Source of the DNA: Streptomyces sp. NRRL WC-3742
GTDB taxonomy: Bacteria > Actinomycetota > Actinomycetes > Streptomycetales > Streptomycetaceae
Direction of reading: 5' to 3'
Assembly (NCBI RefSeq): GCF_000720635.1
Contig: NZ_JOCF01000028.1
Span: 18,726 to 82,725 of the forward strand
Length of the DNA: 64,000 bases
Part shown: positions 31,869-41,111 of the stretch, one piece after another
Layout of the letters: every line of letters begins with the position of its first letter
Numbering within the stretch: the first letter of the stretch is position 1
Notes under the pieces: model-generated
Databases searched by the model: none
Seen by the model: the letters and a program-made list of their open reading frames with translations, nothing else
Told to the model about the DNA's origin: nothing
Made by a program: the position numbers and the translations under genes

Positions 31869-33227
31869 ATGGAACGACCTCGAATCCTGATCGTGGGCGG
31901 CGGCTTCGCCGGCCTCGAGTGCGCCCGCCGCCTCGAACGCAAACTCGCGCCCTCCGAGGCCGAGATCTCCCTGGTCACCCCGTTCAGCTACCAGCTCTAT
32001 CTGCCCCTCCTGCCCCACGTCGCCGCCGGCGTCCTCACCCCCCAGTCGGTCGCGGTCTCGCTGCGCCGCAGCCTGCGCCGCACCCACATCATTCCGGGCG
32101 GCGCGATCGGCGTGGACCCGCAGTCCAAGGTCTGCGTGGTCCGCAAGATCACCGACGAAGTGATCGCCCAGAGGTACGACGTCCTGGTGCTCGCCCCCGG
32201 CAGCGTCACCCGCACCTTCGACATCCCGGGCCTGACCGACTACGCCCGGGGCATGAAGACCCTCGCCGAGGCGACGTACGTCCGCGACCACGTGATCGCC
32301 CAACTCGACCTCGCCTCCGCCACCCTGGACCAGAAGGAGCGCGAGTCCCGGCTCCAGTTCGTCGTAGTCGGCGGCGGGTACGCGGGCACCGAGACGGCCG
32401 CCTGCCTGCAGCGCCTGACCACCGCCGCCACCCACCGCTACCCGCGCCTGGACGCCCGGCAGATCAAGTGGCACCTGATCGACATCGCCCCGAAGCTGAT
32501 GCCCGAACTCGGCGACGCCCTCGGCACCGCCGCCCTGGAGGTGCTGCGCGAGCGGGGCATCGAGGTGTCGCTGGGCGTCTCGGTGGCCGAAGTCGGCGCC
32601 GAGACCGTCAAGTTCACCGACGGCCGGGTACTCCCCTGCCGCACCCTGATCTGGACGGCCGGCGTGGCGGCGAGCCCGCTGATCGGCACCCTGGACGCCG
32701 AGACGGTGCGCGGCCGCCTCGCGGTGACGGCCGAGATGCGGGTGCCACAGTTCGAGGGCGTGTTCGCGCTCGGCGACGCGGCCGCCGTCCCGGACCTCGC
32801 CAAGGGCGACGGCGCGGTCTGCCCGCCCACCGCCCAGCACTCCGCCCGCCAGGGCCGCGCGGTGGCGAACAACGTGATCGCCTCGCTGCGCAACCAGCCC
32901 CTGGAGCCGTACTACCACAAGGACTTGGGCCTGGTGGTCGACCTCGGCGGCAAGGACGCGGTCTCCAAGCCGATGGGCGTCGAGCTGCGCGGGGTGCCCG
33001 CCCAGGTGGTGGCGCGCGGCTACCACCTGATGGCGATGCGCACCAACGCGGCCAAGTTCCGCGTCGGCGCGAACTGGCTGCTCAACGCGACCGCCGGGGA
33101 CGACTTCGTCCGCACCGGCTTCCTGGCCCGCCAGCCCGCCCGGCTGCGCGACTTCGAGTACACCGACGCGTACCTGACGAGTGATCAGGTCCGCTCCCAC
33201 GCCCAGTCCCTGCTCGCCAAGGGCTGA
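31869..33227 (+). CDS. ndh: Type II NADH dehydrogenase (NDH-2)-like flavoprotein
   Basis: 452 residues with two Rossmann motifs, ILIVGGGFAGLECARRL (FAD) near 6 and FVVVGGGYAGTETAACL (NADH) near 164, and FALGDAAAVPD near 301 (FAD). The last 60 residues form the membrane-anchoring end typical of NDH-2 (GYHLMAMRTNAAKFRV). It oxidises NADH and reduces menaquinone without proton pumping. AAAGGGA lies before the ATG. Monocistronic, ending in a hairpin. Confidence 0.9.
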   Translation: MERPRILIVGGGFAGLECARRLERKLAPSEAEISLVTPFSYQLYLPLLPHVAAGVLTPQSVAVSLRRSLRRTHIIPGGAIGVDPQSKVCVVRKITDEVIAQRYDVLVLAPGSVTRTFDIPGLTDYARGMKTLAEATYVRDHVIAQLDLASATLDQKERESRLQFVVVGGGYAGTETAACLQRLTTAATHRYPRLDARQIKWHLIDIAPKLMPELGDALGTAALEVLRERGIEVSLGVSVAEVGAETVKFTDGRVLPCRTLIWTAGVAASPLIGTLDAETVRGRLAVTAEMRVPQFEGVFALGDAAAVPDLAKGDGAVCPPTAQHSARQGRAVANNVIASLRNQPLEPYYHKDLGLVVDLGGKDAVSKPMGVELRGVPAQVVARGYHLMAMRTNAAKFRVGANWLLNATAGDDFVRTGFLARQPARLRDFEYTDAYLTSDQVRSHAQSLLAKG

Positions 33228-33243
33228 CCCGCGGGCGTACGGA

Positions 33244-33272
33244 CGGCCGCCCCTCGGCGCGAGGGGCGGCCG
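33244..33272. terminator. Hairpin between ndh and the SGNH lipase gene
   Basis: A perfect 13-bp stem (33244-33256 with 33260-33272) and 3-base loop, 16 bases after ndh and 9 bases from the convergent lipase stop. Probably bidirectional. Confidence 0.85.
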
Positions 33273-33281
33273 CCGCGCGGA

Positions 33282-34490
33282 TCAGCGCGCGCTCAGGTAC
33301 ATCCCGCTCGCGTCCTGCCCGGCGGTGTTGCGGCAGGCGAAGTCACCGCTGGTGCGCCCCCACAGCAGGGTCAGGCAGCGCCCGAGCGCGGCCTGACCGT
33401 AGTAGTTGGGGTGCATGGACTCCTGCAGCACGCCCTGGGTGCTGTTCAGCCCGCCGTCCAGGAAGCGCGCCCACTCGCTGGTGGTCGCGGACGGCCCGGT
33501 GGAGGCGGTGGGCTGGCTGGTGGCCGTCGAGCAGACCTCGCGGCCCTGGAGCATGTCGGACAGGTCCAGGAACTGCGCGCCCTTGGCGGCGGCGACGCCC
33601 GCCAGCGCCGTGGAGATCTGCGGCACCATCGTGTCGCGCGCCCAGTCGGCGTCGCCGTCCCAGAACGGGCAGCCGCCGGTGTCGGAGCGGCTCCAGCCGC
33701 TCTCGGGGTAGCGCATCTCGGCGCTGCGCGGGATCGGCGACGGGTAGGACTGCAGCACCAGGCGGTAGTCGCCCTGGGCGTAGCCGGCCCCGGCCATCAC
33801 GGCGCGGATCTCGTCGATGGCCTTGCCGACGCCCGCCATCGCGGTGGGCATCTTGGAGTCGATCGAGGACTGCGCCGAGTCGTGGCAGTACGAGTACCAG
33901 ATCAGGTAGTCCTGCACGCAGTCGGAGATGACGCCGCTGAAGCCGAGGTCGTTGCCGCCGATCGAGAGCGTGATCAGCTTGACGTTGTTCTGGCGGGCGA
34001 CGGTGGCGAGCTGGTCGGCCTGCGGGGCCTCGCCCTTGAGCGTCTGGCCGCCGTTGGAGGCGCGGAAGACGTTGGCGGTGACGGCCCCGGAGCAGGCCAG
34101 GTTGATCCGGTTCTGCGCGACGGTCGGGGCGCCGATCACCTCGGCGACGTCCGAGCGGTCGCAGCCGCTGGCGGCGGTGGCGCCGTACACGGTCGAGGGG
34201 TCGGCCGAACTGCCGTTCCAGGCCCGGTCGGTGCCGTTGCGGCTGCCGCTGGTCCCGGCGGCGTTGCCCTTCCAGCGGCCGGCCTCGCCGGAGATGTAGC
34301 TGTCGCCGAGGGTCACGCTGGCGGTCGGCCCCGTGGGAGCGGCCAGGGCAGGAGTGGCGGGCGCGGCGGAGGCGGCGGGCGCCGCGGCCACCAGCCCGGC
34401 CGCGGCGAGCGGCAGGGCGAGGGCGGCGGCGAGCAGCCGTGAACCGCGGCGCGCGGCGGGGCGGGTGATGCTCGAACTGTTTTCGGGCAC
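33282..34490 (-). CDS. Secreted SGNH/GDSL hydrolase (lipase-like)
   Basis: 402 residues. A signal peptide (Arg-rich start, ALALPLAAAGLVAAAPAASA) is followed by the SGNH blocks: TLGDSYISGE (nucleophile Ser), SGAVTANVF, LSIGGNDLGFSG (Gly and Asn oxyanion hole) and ESMHPNYYGQAALG (catalytic His). Several paired Cys suit a disulfide-stabilised exoenzyme like the Streptomyces SGNH lipases and esterases. The GTG at 34490 has AGGAG eight bases upstream. Confidence 0.9.
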   Translation of the reverse strand: MPENSSSITRPAARRGSRLLAAALALPLAAAGLVAAAPAASAAPATPALAAPTGPTASVTLGDSYISGEAGRWKGNAAGTSGSRNGTDRAWNGSSADPSTVYGATAASGCDRSDVAEVIGAPTVAQNRINLACSGAVTANVFRASNGGQTLKGEAPQADQLATVARQNNVKLITLSIGGNDLGFSGVISDCVQDYLIWYSYCHDSAQSSIDSKMPTAMAGVGKAIDEIRAVMAGAGYAQGDYRLVLQSYPSPIPRSAEMRYPESGWSRSDTGGCPFWDGDADWARDTMVPQISTALAGVAAAKGAQFLDLSDMLQGREVCSTATSQPTASTGPSATTSEWARFLDGGLNSTQGVLQESMHPNYYGQAALGRCLTLLWGRTSGDFACRNTAGQDASGMYLSAR

Positions 34491-34648
34491 GACGGAAACT
34501 CCTGCGGCTCGATCCCCCCGCATGGTGGGGACGGGGGGACGCGTCGGGATGGGGAAGGCCGCCGGCCGGTGGCGCCAAGAAGATGGCATGCTCGCGCAAG
34601 CCCGCGCCAGAGGCGTGCACGAGGTTTCCCGCTTTGTTACCGACGGGT

Positions 34649-35986
34649 TCAGACCAGCCGGGAGCGTCCACCGCCCGTTCCCAGGACCGCCGCCAGATCG
34701 TCGGCCAGCCGTCGTGCGTCCGTGGTGTCCAGCGCCGCCGTGGTGAATCTCAGTCCGGGCGGCGACTGGATGCGGTAGCGCGCGCCGGGAGCCACGACCC
34801 AGCCGCGCTGCACCAGCGCCGCCAGTGCCGAGGTCTCGTCCGGCACCGGCACCCAGACGTTCAGCCCGCTCTCCCCGTGCGCCTCGATCCCGCGCGCGGC
34901 CAGTTCGCCGAGCAGCGCGTCGCGCCGGGCGCGGTACGTGGCGGCCACCGCGGCCGCCGGCGCGGCGTCCGTGCGCCACAGCTCGGCGACGGTGCGCTGC
35001 AGCACGTGGCTGACCCAGCCGGCCCCGAGCCGCAGCCGCCCGGCGACCCTCCCGACGGTCTCCGCGTCGCCGACCGCCACGGAGAGCCGCAGGTCCGGCC
35101 CGTACGCCTTGGCCGCCGAGCGCACCACCGCCCAGCGCAGCGGCCCGGAGCCGGCCAGCGGGTGGTAGGGCTGGTCGACCATGCCGTGCCCGTGGTCGTC
35201 CTCGATCAGCACCACGTCGGGGTGCCCGGCGAGGACGGCCCGCAGCTCCTCGGCCCGGCGCGCGGTGAGCGCGGCGCCGGTCGGGTTCTGCGCCCGGCTG
35301 GTGACGATCACCGCCCGGGCACCCTCCTCCAGCGCGGCCGCGAGCGAGGCGGGCAGCGGCCCCTCGTCGTCCAGCAGGACGGGCGCGGGCCGCAGGCCCA
35401 TGGCCGGCAGCAGGTCGAGCAGGCTGCCCCAGCCCGGGTCCTCCACGGCGACGGCGTCCCCGGGGCGCAGCCAGGCGCCGAGGATGCGCTCGACGGCGTC
35501 GAGGGAGCCGGAGGCGACGACGATCGGCCCGCCGGGTAGTGCGTCGGCCTCGAAGGAGGCGCGGGCGAGGTCGAGGAGCTCGGGCACGGCGGCGGCGCTG
35601 CCGTACAGGACGGGCGAGGTGCGGGCGGACTCGGCGGCGGCCGCGAGGGCCGCGCCGAGGTCGGGCAGCAGGGCCGGGTCCGGGTTGCCGGTGGAGAGGT
35701 CCCGCGCGTGCGGGGGGACGGGCACCTGGATCTGGTCGCGGGGGGTGAGGGAGGGGCGGGGCAGGACGCGGCTGCCGCGGCGCCCGGCCGTCTCGATCAC
35801 TCCGCGGTCGCGCAGCAGCCGGTAGGCGGCGGCGACGGTGTTGGGGTTGACGCCGAGTTCGGCGGCGAGGTCGCGCAGCGGGGGAAGCGCGGTGCCGGGG
35901 GCGATCAGGCCCCGGCTGACTCCCTGTTCGATGTGGGCCGCGATCTCACTGGCGCGTCGCCCTTTGAGCGGATAGTCTCCTAGCAC
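34649..35986 (-). CDS. MocR-family regulator (GntR HTH fused to aminotransferase fold)
   Basis: 445 residues. The GntR winged helix (ASEIAAHIEQGVSRGLIAPG, DLAAELGVNPNTVAAAYRLL) is joined to a fold-type-I aminotransferase domain with AQNPTGAALTARRAEEL, LIEDDHGHGM and SAAKAYGPDLRL (PLP Lys). MocR proteins sense PLP or vitamin B6 and amino compounds. The GTG start sits at the predicted transcription start, so the mRNA may be leaderless. Divergent from two FMN split-barrel genes, which are its likely targets. Confidence 0.92.
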   Translation of the reverse strand: MLGDYPLKGRRASEIAAHIEQGVSRGLIAPGTALPPLRDLAAELGVNPNTVAAAYRLLRDRGVIETAGRRGSRVLPRPSLTPRDQIQVPVPPHARDLSTGNPDPALLPDLGAALAAAAESARTSPVLYGSAAAVPELLDLARASFEADALPGGPIVVASGSLDAVERILGAWLRPGDAVAVEDPGWGSLLDLLPAMGLRPAPVLLDDEGPLPASLAAALEEGARAVIVTSRAQNPTGAALTARRAEELRAVLAGHPDVVLIEDDHGHGMVDQPYHPLAGSGPLRWAVVRSAAKAYGPDLRLSVAVGDAETVGRVAGRLRLGAGWVSHVLQRTVAELWRTDAAPAAAVAATYRARRDALLGELAARGIEAHGESGLNVWVPVPDETSALAALVQRGWVVAPGARYRIQSPPGLRFTTAALDTTDARRLADDLAAVLGTGGGRSRLV

Positions 35987-35993
35987 AAAGCAG

Positions 35994-36022
35994 ATTATGC
36001 ACTAGTACATAGAGGTTGTCAT
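35994..36022 (-). promoter_or_regulatory. MocR gene promoter with embedded near-palindromic operator
   Basis: On the minus strand ATGACA (36022-36017), 17 bases, CATAAT (35999-35994) forms a near-consensus promoter whose start point would fall at the GTG codon. The spacer holds ATGCACTAGTACAT (35997-36010), a palindrome broken by one pair. A MocR dimer bound there would cover the region between -35 and -10, consistent with autorepression and control of the divergent gene. Confidence 0.65.
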
Positions 36023-36704
36023 GTCGGTCCACACAGCAGACGCCACGGCGGGCGCGCCCGGCTACTCCCGCACCCCCCGCACCACCCCCACCCGCTACAA
36101 GGACCGCGCGACCTGGGAGCAGGAGGCCATCCACGCCATCCTCGACGCCTCCTACATCTGCCACCTCGGCTTCGTCGCCAACGGCGCCCCGGTCGTCCTG
36201 CCGACCATCTTCGCCCGGGTCGGCAGCCGGCTCTACGTCCACGGCTCCACCGGCAGCCGCCCGCTGCGCGGCGCCTCCGACGAGCAGGGCCTGCCCGTCT
36301 GCGTCACCGTCACCCTCGTCGACGCCCTGGTGCTGACCAAGTCCGCCTTCAACCACTCGGTGAACTTCCGCTCGGTCGTCGCCCACGGCACCGCGTACCA
36401 GGTCACCGACCCCGAGGAGCTGGACGTCGCCCTGGCCGCGCTGGTCGACCACACCGTCCCCGGCCGCTCCGCCGAGGTCCGCCCGGCCAACCCCAAGGAG
36501 CTGGCCGCCACCGCGGTCATCCGCCTCGACCTGGACGAGGTCTCCGCCAAGACCCGCGAGGACGGCGCCAACGACGACCCGGAGGACCTCGACCTGCCCC
36601 ACTGGGCCGGCCTGATCCCGGTCACCACCGTGCACGGCGCCCCCGAGCCGGCCGCCCACACCACCGTCCCGCTGCCCGCGCACCTGAGCGCCTACCCCCG
36701 CTGA
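36021..36704 (+). CDS. Pyridoxamine 5'-phosphate oxidase-family FMN-binding protein
   Basis: 227 residues with the split-barrel fold: ILDASYICHLGFVANGAPVVLPTIFARVGSRLY-type strand pattern, GSTGSRPLRG, and NFRSVVAHGTAYQV. Length and pattern match the pyridoxamine 5'-phosphate oxidase-related flavin proteins often found opposite MocR genes. Substrate uncertain; a link to B6 metabolism is suggested by the regulator. AGAGG lies five bases before the ATG. The next gene follows after 13 bases. Confidence 0.85.
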   Translation: MSVHTADATAGAPGYSRTPRTTPTRYKDRATWEQEAIHAILDASYICHLGFVANGAPVVLPTIFARVGSRLYVHGSTGSRPLRGASDEQGLPVCVTVTLVDALVLTKSAFNHSVNFRSVVAHGTAYQVTDPEELDVALAALVDHTVPGRSAEVRPANPKELAATAVIRLDLDEVSAKTREDGANDDPEDLDLPHWAGLIPVTTVHGAPEPAAHTTVPLPAHLSAYPR

Positions 36705-36717
36705 CCAGGGAGTCCCC

Positions 36718-37377
36718 ATGCTGATCCGCACCTGGGACCGCGGCGACGAACAGGAGTGGCGCGCCTGGCTGGCCGAGGGCCGCGACTTCGGCCTGCTCGC
36801 CGCCAACGGCGGGCCCGACGAGGGGCCGGTCCTCGTCCCCACCCACTTCCTCCTGGACGCCGACCGCGGCGAGATCCTGCTCCACCTGGCCGCGCCCAAC
36901 CCGCTGCTGGCCGCCGTCCGCGCCGACCCGCACGTCACCCTCGCCGTCACCGACGGCTACGCCTTCGCCCCCGGCCACTGGCGCGGCTCCCCGGGCACGC
37001 CCACCAGCTACTACGCCTCCGTGCACTTCCACTGCACCGCCGAGATCGTGGAGTCCCCCGCCGCCAAGGCGGAGCTCCTCAACCGCCAGCTGGCGCACTT
37101 CCAGCCGGAGACGCCCGAGGTCCGCGTCGTGCCCGGCGAGGGCGAACTGGCCCGCCAGCTGCCCGGCATGCGGGGGCTGCGCCTGAGCGTGCGCGAGGTC
37201 CGGGCCAAGTTCAAGTACGACGACAAGAAGCGCCCCAAGGAGCAGCACGCCATCGCCGACCTGCTCGCCGAACGCGCCGAGGGCCCCGGCCGCGCCCGCG
37301 ACCAGTACGCCGGCGCCCGCACCCAGCTGCTGCGCCGTCACCAGCTGCGCACGGCGGCCGCTCGCACCTCCGGCTGA
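36718..37377 (+). CDS. PaiB-family FMN-binding protein
   Basis: 219 residues matching the PaiB (FMN-binding negative regulator) family: LVPTHFLLD near 40, LHLAAPNPLL, YAFAPGHW, YYASVHFHCTAEIV, and a C-terminal KFKYDDKKRPKEQ. PaiB-like proteins are split-barrel flavin proteins associated with stress or sporulation regulation in Bacillus. In an apparent operon with the preceding oxidase (AGGGAG ribosome site). Confidence 0.85.
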   Translation: MLIRTWDRGDEQEWRAWLAEGRDFGLLAANGGPDEGPVLVPTHFLLDADRGEILLHLAAPNPLLAAVRADPHVTLAVTDGYAFAPGHWRGSPGTPTSYYASVHFHCTAEIVESPAAKAELLNRQLAHFQPETPEVRVVPGEGELARQLPGMRGLRLSVREVRAKFKYDDKKRPKEQHAIADLLAERAEGPGRARDQYAGARTQLLRRHQLRTAAARTSG

Positions 37378-37495
37378 CCTGGCATCACCCGATCGGGCCC
37401 CGCCATTGGGCGCGGACCCGCCGCCACTGCTCGAATGTGAGACGAATCCTGCCCACTCGGCCGTAGGAGCGGGCCCGTCCACTCGGGGAGCGCGC

Positions 37496-38905
37496 TTGTC
37501 CACACCCACCAGCCACCGGGGCGGCGAGGCCCACCTCGGCCACGTGGTGTTCATCTCCGCGGCCGCCGCGATGGGCGGCTTCCTGTTCGGTTACGACAGC
37601 GCGGTGATCAACGGCGCCGTGACGGGCATCCAGAAGCACTTCGCGGTGGGCCACGGCACCACCGCCTTCGTGGTGGCCATCGCGCTGCTCGGCTCGGCCG
37701 CCGGCGCGGTGGTCGCCGGCCGCCTGGCCGACCACCTGGGCCGGGTGCGCACGATGCTGCTGGCCGCCGCGCTGTTCGCGGCCAGCGGCGTCGGCTCGAT
37801 GTTCCCGCCGAACATCGAGACCCTGGCCACCTGGCGCGTGGTGGGCGGCATCGCGATCGGCATCGCCTCGGTGATCGCGCCCACCTACATCGCCGAGGTC
37901 GCCCCCACCGCCTACCGGGGCCGGCTCGCCTCCTTCCAGCAGATGGCGATCGTGCTGGGCATCACCGTCTCCCAGCTGGCGAACTGGGCGCTGAACCAGG
38001 CCGCCGGGGGCGAGTCCACCGGCCACCTCGGCGGCATCCAGGCGTGGCAGTGGATGCTCGGTGTGGAGACCGTCCCCGCCCTGGTGTACGGCCTGATGGC
38101 GCTGTCCATCCCCGAGTCCCCGCGCTTCCTGATCGCCGACCACCGCGAGGCGCAGGCCCGCAAGGTGCTGGTGGAGGTGGAGGGCGAGGACGTGGACCTC
38201 GACGCCCGGGTGGCGGAGATCCGCAGGGTGCTGGAGTCCGCCCACAAGCCGCGGCTCAGGGACCTGCTGGGCGGGCGCTTCGGCCTGCTGCCGATCGTCT
38301 GGGTCGGCATCGGCGCCTCGGTGTTCCAGCAGTTCGTCGGCATCAACGTGATCTTCTACTACTCCTCCTTCCTGTGGCAGTCGGTGGGCATCAACGAGTC
38401 CAACTCCCTGCTGATCAGCCTCTCCACCTCGATCATCAACGTGATCGGCACGGTGATCGCGATGGCCCTGGTGGACCGCATCGGCCGCAAGCCGCTGGCG
38501 CTGGCCGGCTCCATCGGCATGGCGGCCGCGCTGGGCACCGCCGCCTGGGCGTTCTCCTACCGCAACGGCACCGGCGACACCGCGACCCTGGACGACACCC
38601 ATGCCACCGTCGCTCTGGTCGCCGCCCACGTGTTCGTCCTCTGCTTCGCCTTCTCCTGGGGCGTGGTGGTGTGGGTGCTGCTCGGCGAGATGTTCCCCAA
38701 CCGCATCCGGGCACTGGCCCTGTCGGTGGCCGCCTCGGCCCAGTGGATCGCCAACTGGGCCATCACCGTCAGCTTCCCGGACCTCGCCGACTGGAACCTC
38801 TCCGCCACGTACGTCATCTACGCCGCCTTCGCGCTGCTCTCCATCCCGTTCGTGGCCTTCTGCATCAGGGAGACCAAGGGCCGCGCCCTGGAGGAGATGG
38901 GCTGA
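37496..38905 (+). CDS. MFS sugar porter (sugar:proton symporter family)
   Basis: 469 residues, 12 helices. Sugar-porter signatures are clear: GGFLFGYDSAVINGA in helix 1, GRLADHLGRVRTM, RVVGGIAIGIAS and PTYIAEVAPTAYRGRL in the first half, PESPRFLI before the central loop, and QQFVGINVIFYYS with FPNRIRALALSVA in the second half. It imports a monosaccharide or polyol; substrate not deducible. The TTG at 37496 with GGGGAG upstream is the best start; the frame to 37406 gives non-membrane Pro-rich residues. Confidence 0.9.
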   Translation: MSTPTSHRGGEAHLGHVVFISAAAAMGGFLFGYDSAVINGAVTGIQKHFAVGHGTTAFVVAIALLGSAAGAVVAGRLADHLGRVRTMLLAAALFAASGVGSMFPPNIETLATWRVVGGIAIGIASVIAPTYIAEVAPTAYRGRLASFQQMAIVLGITVSQLANWALNQAAGGESTGHLGGIQAWQWMLGVETVPALVYGLMALSIPESPRFLIADHREAQARKVLVEVEGEDVDLDARVAEIRRVLESAHKPRLRDLLGGRFGLLPIVWVGIGASVFQQFVGINVIFYYSSFLWQSVGINESNSLLISLSTSIINVIGTVIAMALVDRIGRKPLALAGSIGMAAALGTAAWAFSYRNGTGDTATLDDTHATVALVAAHVFVLCFAFSWGVVVWVLLGEMFPNRIRALALSVAASAQWIANWAITVSFPDLADWNLSATYVIYAAFALLSIPFVAFCIRETKGRALEEMG

Positions 38906-38953
38906 TGCACGCCGACCCGCGCCGCACGCGGCCCGAGCCACCGAGAGGAAGCC

Positions 38954-39655
38954 ATGACTGACCAGGGCGGCTCCCGGCAGAACGTCACCTTCCCGAGCAA
39001 CGGCCGTACCGCGCACGGCTATCTGGCCCGCCCGCCGCAGGGCGTCGGCCCGGGCGTGGTGCTGGTGCAGGAGTGGTGGGGCCTGACCTCGCACGTCGCG
39101 GCGATGGCCGACCGCCTCGCCGCCGAGGGGTTCACCGTCCTCGCCCCGGACCTCTTCGGCGGCGCGACCACGCACGACGGCACCGAGGCGGCCCGCTTCA
39201 AGCGCGAACTGCCCGTCGAGCGGGCCGTGGAGGACCTCTCCGGCGCGGTCGGCTTCCTGCTCGCCCAGGACGGCGTGGTGGGCGACGCGGTCGGCGCCGT
39301 GGGGTTCTGCATGGGCGGCGGCTTCGCCCTGCTGCTCGCCGCCCACGAGGGCGACCGGGTGGCCGCGGTGGTGCCGTTCTACGGCCTGCCGCCCGACCCG
39401 GACTTCGACTACCGCGGCCTGACCGCCCATGTCCTCGGCCACTTCGGCGAGTTGGACGGCTCGCTGCCGATGGCCGTGGTCGACGAGGCGGCGATCCGCA
39501 TCGGCGAGGCGACCGACGTCCGCCCCGAGTTCCACTTCTACCCGGCCGGCCACGCCTTCATGAACGACGAGAACCTGATCGGCACCTACGACCCGCTCCA
39601 GGCCCGGATCGCCTGGCGCCGCACCCTCACCTTCCTGTCCGGCCACCTGGGTTGA
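38954..39655 (+). CDS. Dienelactone hydrolase-family protein
   Basis: 233 residues with the alpha/beta-hydrolase fold and catalytic Cys: VLVQEWWGLTSHV, LAPDLFGGA, VGFCMGGGFAL (nucleophile Cys), HFGELDGSL (Asp region) and YPAGHAFMND (His). Members hydrolyse dienelactone or related esters. It follows the sugar porter by 48 bases with its own GAGAGGAAG ribosome site and may be in the same transcript. Confidence 0.9.
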   Translation: MTDQGGSRQNVTFPSNGRTAHGYLARPPQGVGPGVVLVQEWWGLTSHVAAMADRLAAEGFTVLAPDLFGGATTHDGTEAARFKRELPVERAVEDLSGAVGFLLAQDGVVGDAVGAVGFCMGGGFALLLAAHEGDRVAAVVPFYGLPPDPDFDYRGLTAHVLGHFGELDGSLPMAVVDEAAIRIGEATDVRPEFHFYPAGHAFMNDENLIGTYDPLQARIAWRRTLTFLSGHLG

Positions 39656-39730
39656 GCCCTCTCCCGCACCCTCCCCATCAGGCCCGAAAACCCGATGGAC
39701 AGCTGTACGAACCCAGGCCATAGTCACCGG

Positions 39731-41044
39731 GTGCCGACCCCCGACTCCCCCGATTCCCCCGACTCCCCTGCTGCCTCCCCCGACTCCCCCTCCCCGGGCC
39801 GCCGCTACGCCTGGGCGAGCCGCAACTTCCGCATCCAGACCACGGCCACCGTCGTCAGCGGCCTCGGCAACGCCGGCGCCCCCATCGCCACCGCGTTCGC
39901 CGTCCTCGGCAACGGCGGCTCCGCCACCGAGGTCGGCTACGTCACCGCCGCCCGCCTGGTGCCCACCGTCCTGCTCCTGGTGCTCGGCGGCGCCCTCGCC
40001 GACCGCTTCCCCCGCCACCGGATCATGGTCGGCGCCAACCTGTTCAGCGGCGTCGCCCAGGCCGTCCTGGCCGCCCTGGTCCTGGCCGGGAACGTACAGC
40101 TGTGGCAGCTGCTGGTGCTCTCCGCGGCCGGCGGCGCCGGGTACGCCCTCTACTCCCCGGCCTCCGGCGGCATGATCATGCAGGCCGTCCCCCAGGAGTA
40201 CGCCGCCAAGGCGTTCTCGGTCTTCCGGATGGGCCTGAACGCCTCCCAGATCGGCGGCGCCGCCCTCGGCGGGGCGCTCACCACGGCCGTGGGCCCGGGC
40301 TGGGTGCTCGCCCTGGACGCCCTGTGCTTCCTGATCGCCGCCTCCCTGCGCTTCCTCCTCGAACCCGAGACGGCCCCCGCCCCCGGCGGCAGCAGCATGC
40401 TGCGGGACCTGCACGAGGGCTGGCGGGAGTTCGTCTCCCGCCGCTGGCTCTGGGGGATCGTCCTGCAGTTCTCCGTCCTGGTCGCCTGCACCGGCGCCGT
40501 CGAGTCGGTGTACGGGCCCGTCGTCGCCGAGGAGCGGCTCGGCGGCGCGGGCAGCTGGGGCCTGGCGATGGCCGCGTTCGGCACGGGCCTGGTCGCCGCC
40601 GGGGTGCTGATGGCCCGCTGGCGCCCCCGCCGCCTGCTGCTGGTCGGCAACTGGGGCGTCTTCCTGTTCGGCGTGCCCGCGCTCGCGCTGGCGGCGAACG
40701 CGCCCCTGTCCGTGCTGACCGCGGCGATGTTCCTCTCCGGGGTCGGCGTCACCGTCTTCGGCGTCAACTGGATGGTCGCCCTCCAGCAGGAGATCCCCGA
40801 GGAGGCGTTCTCCCGGATCGTCGCCTACGACGAACTGGGCTCCTACTCGCTCTCCCCGGTCGGCACCGCCCTGGCCGGCCCGGCCGCCGCCGCCCTCGGC
40901 CTGAACGGCGCCCTGTGGGCCTGCGCCGCGCTCTGCCTGCTGCTCAGCGCCGCCGTCCTGGTCGACCCCCAGGTCCGCCGGCTGAGCAGGCGGAGCACGA
41001 CGGACGCAACGGAGGTCGCGCGCGAGCGGGCGACCGCGCCGTGA
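39731..41044 (+). CDS. MFS transporter (12 TM, efflux-type)
   Basis: 437 residues. A short Pro/Asp/Ser repeat N-terminus (PDSPDSP) precedes 12 helices: RNFRIQTTATVVSGLGNAGAP, a motif-A-like ALADRFPRHRIMVGAN loop, YSPASGGMIMQAVP and a large central loop. This is the Tet/MefA-like efflux class of MFS proteins. Start uncertain: GTG at 39731 or ATG at 39695; neither has a strong ribosome site. Confidence 0.82.
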   Translation: MPTPDSPDSPDSPAASPDSPSPGRRYAWASRNFRIQTTATVVSGLGNAGAPIATAFAVLGNGGSATEVGYVTAARLVPTVLLLVLGGALADRFPRHRIMVGANLFSGVAQAVLAALVLAGNVQLWQLLVLSAAGGAGYALYSPASGGMIMQAVPQEYAAKAFSVFRMGLNASQIGGAALGGALTTAVGPGWVLALDALCFLIAASLRFLLEPETAPAPGGSSMLRDLHEGWREFVSRRWLWGIVLQFSVLVACTGAVESVYGPVVAEERLGGAGSWGLAMAAFGTGLVAAGVLMARWRPRRLLLVGNWGVFLFGVPALALAANAPLSVLTAAMFLSGVGVTVFGVNWMVALQQEIPEEAFSRIVAYDELGSYSLSPVGTALAGPAAAALGLNGALWACAALCLLLSAAVLVDPQVRRLSRRSTTDATEVARERATAP

Positions 41045-41111
41045 GCGCCCCGTGCGCCCCGCGTGCGCCAGCCGGTGAGCAACCGGTGGTGCCCCTGGGG
41101 CGTCCGACCAG

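Noticed and set aside
37406..37495. Upstream start for the sugar porter
   Set aside because: Begins with a TTG without ribosome site and adds Pro-rich non-membrane residues; the TTG at 37496 has GGGGAG.
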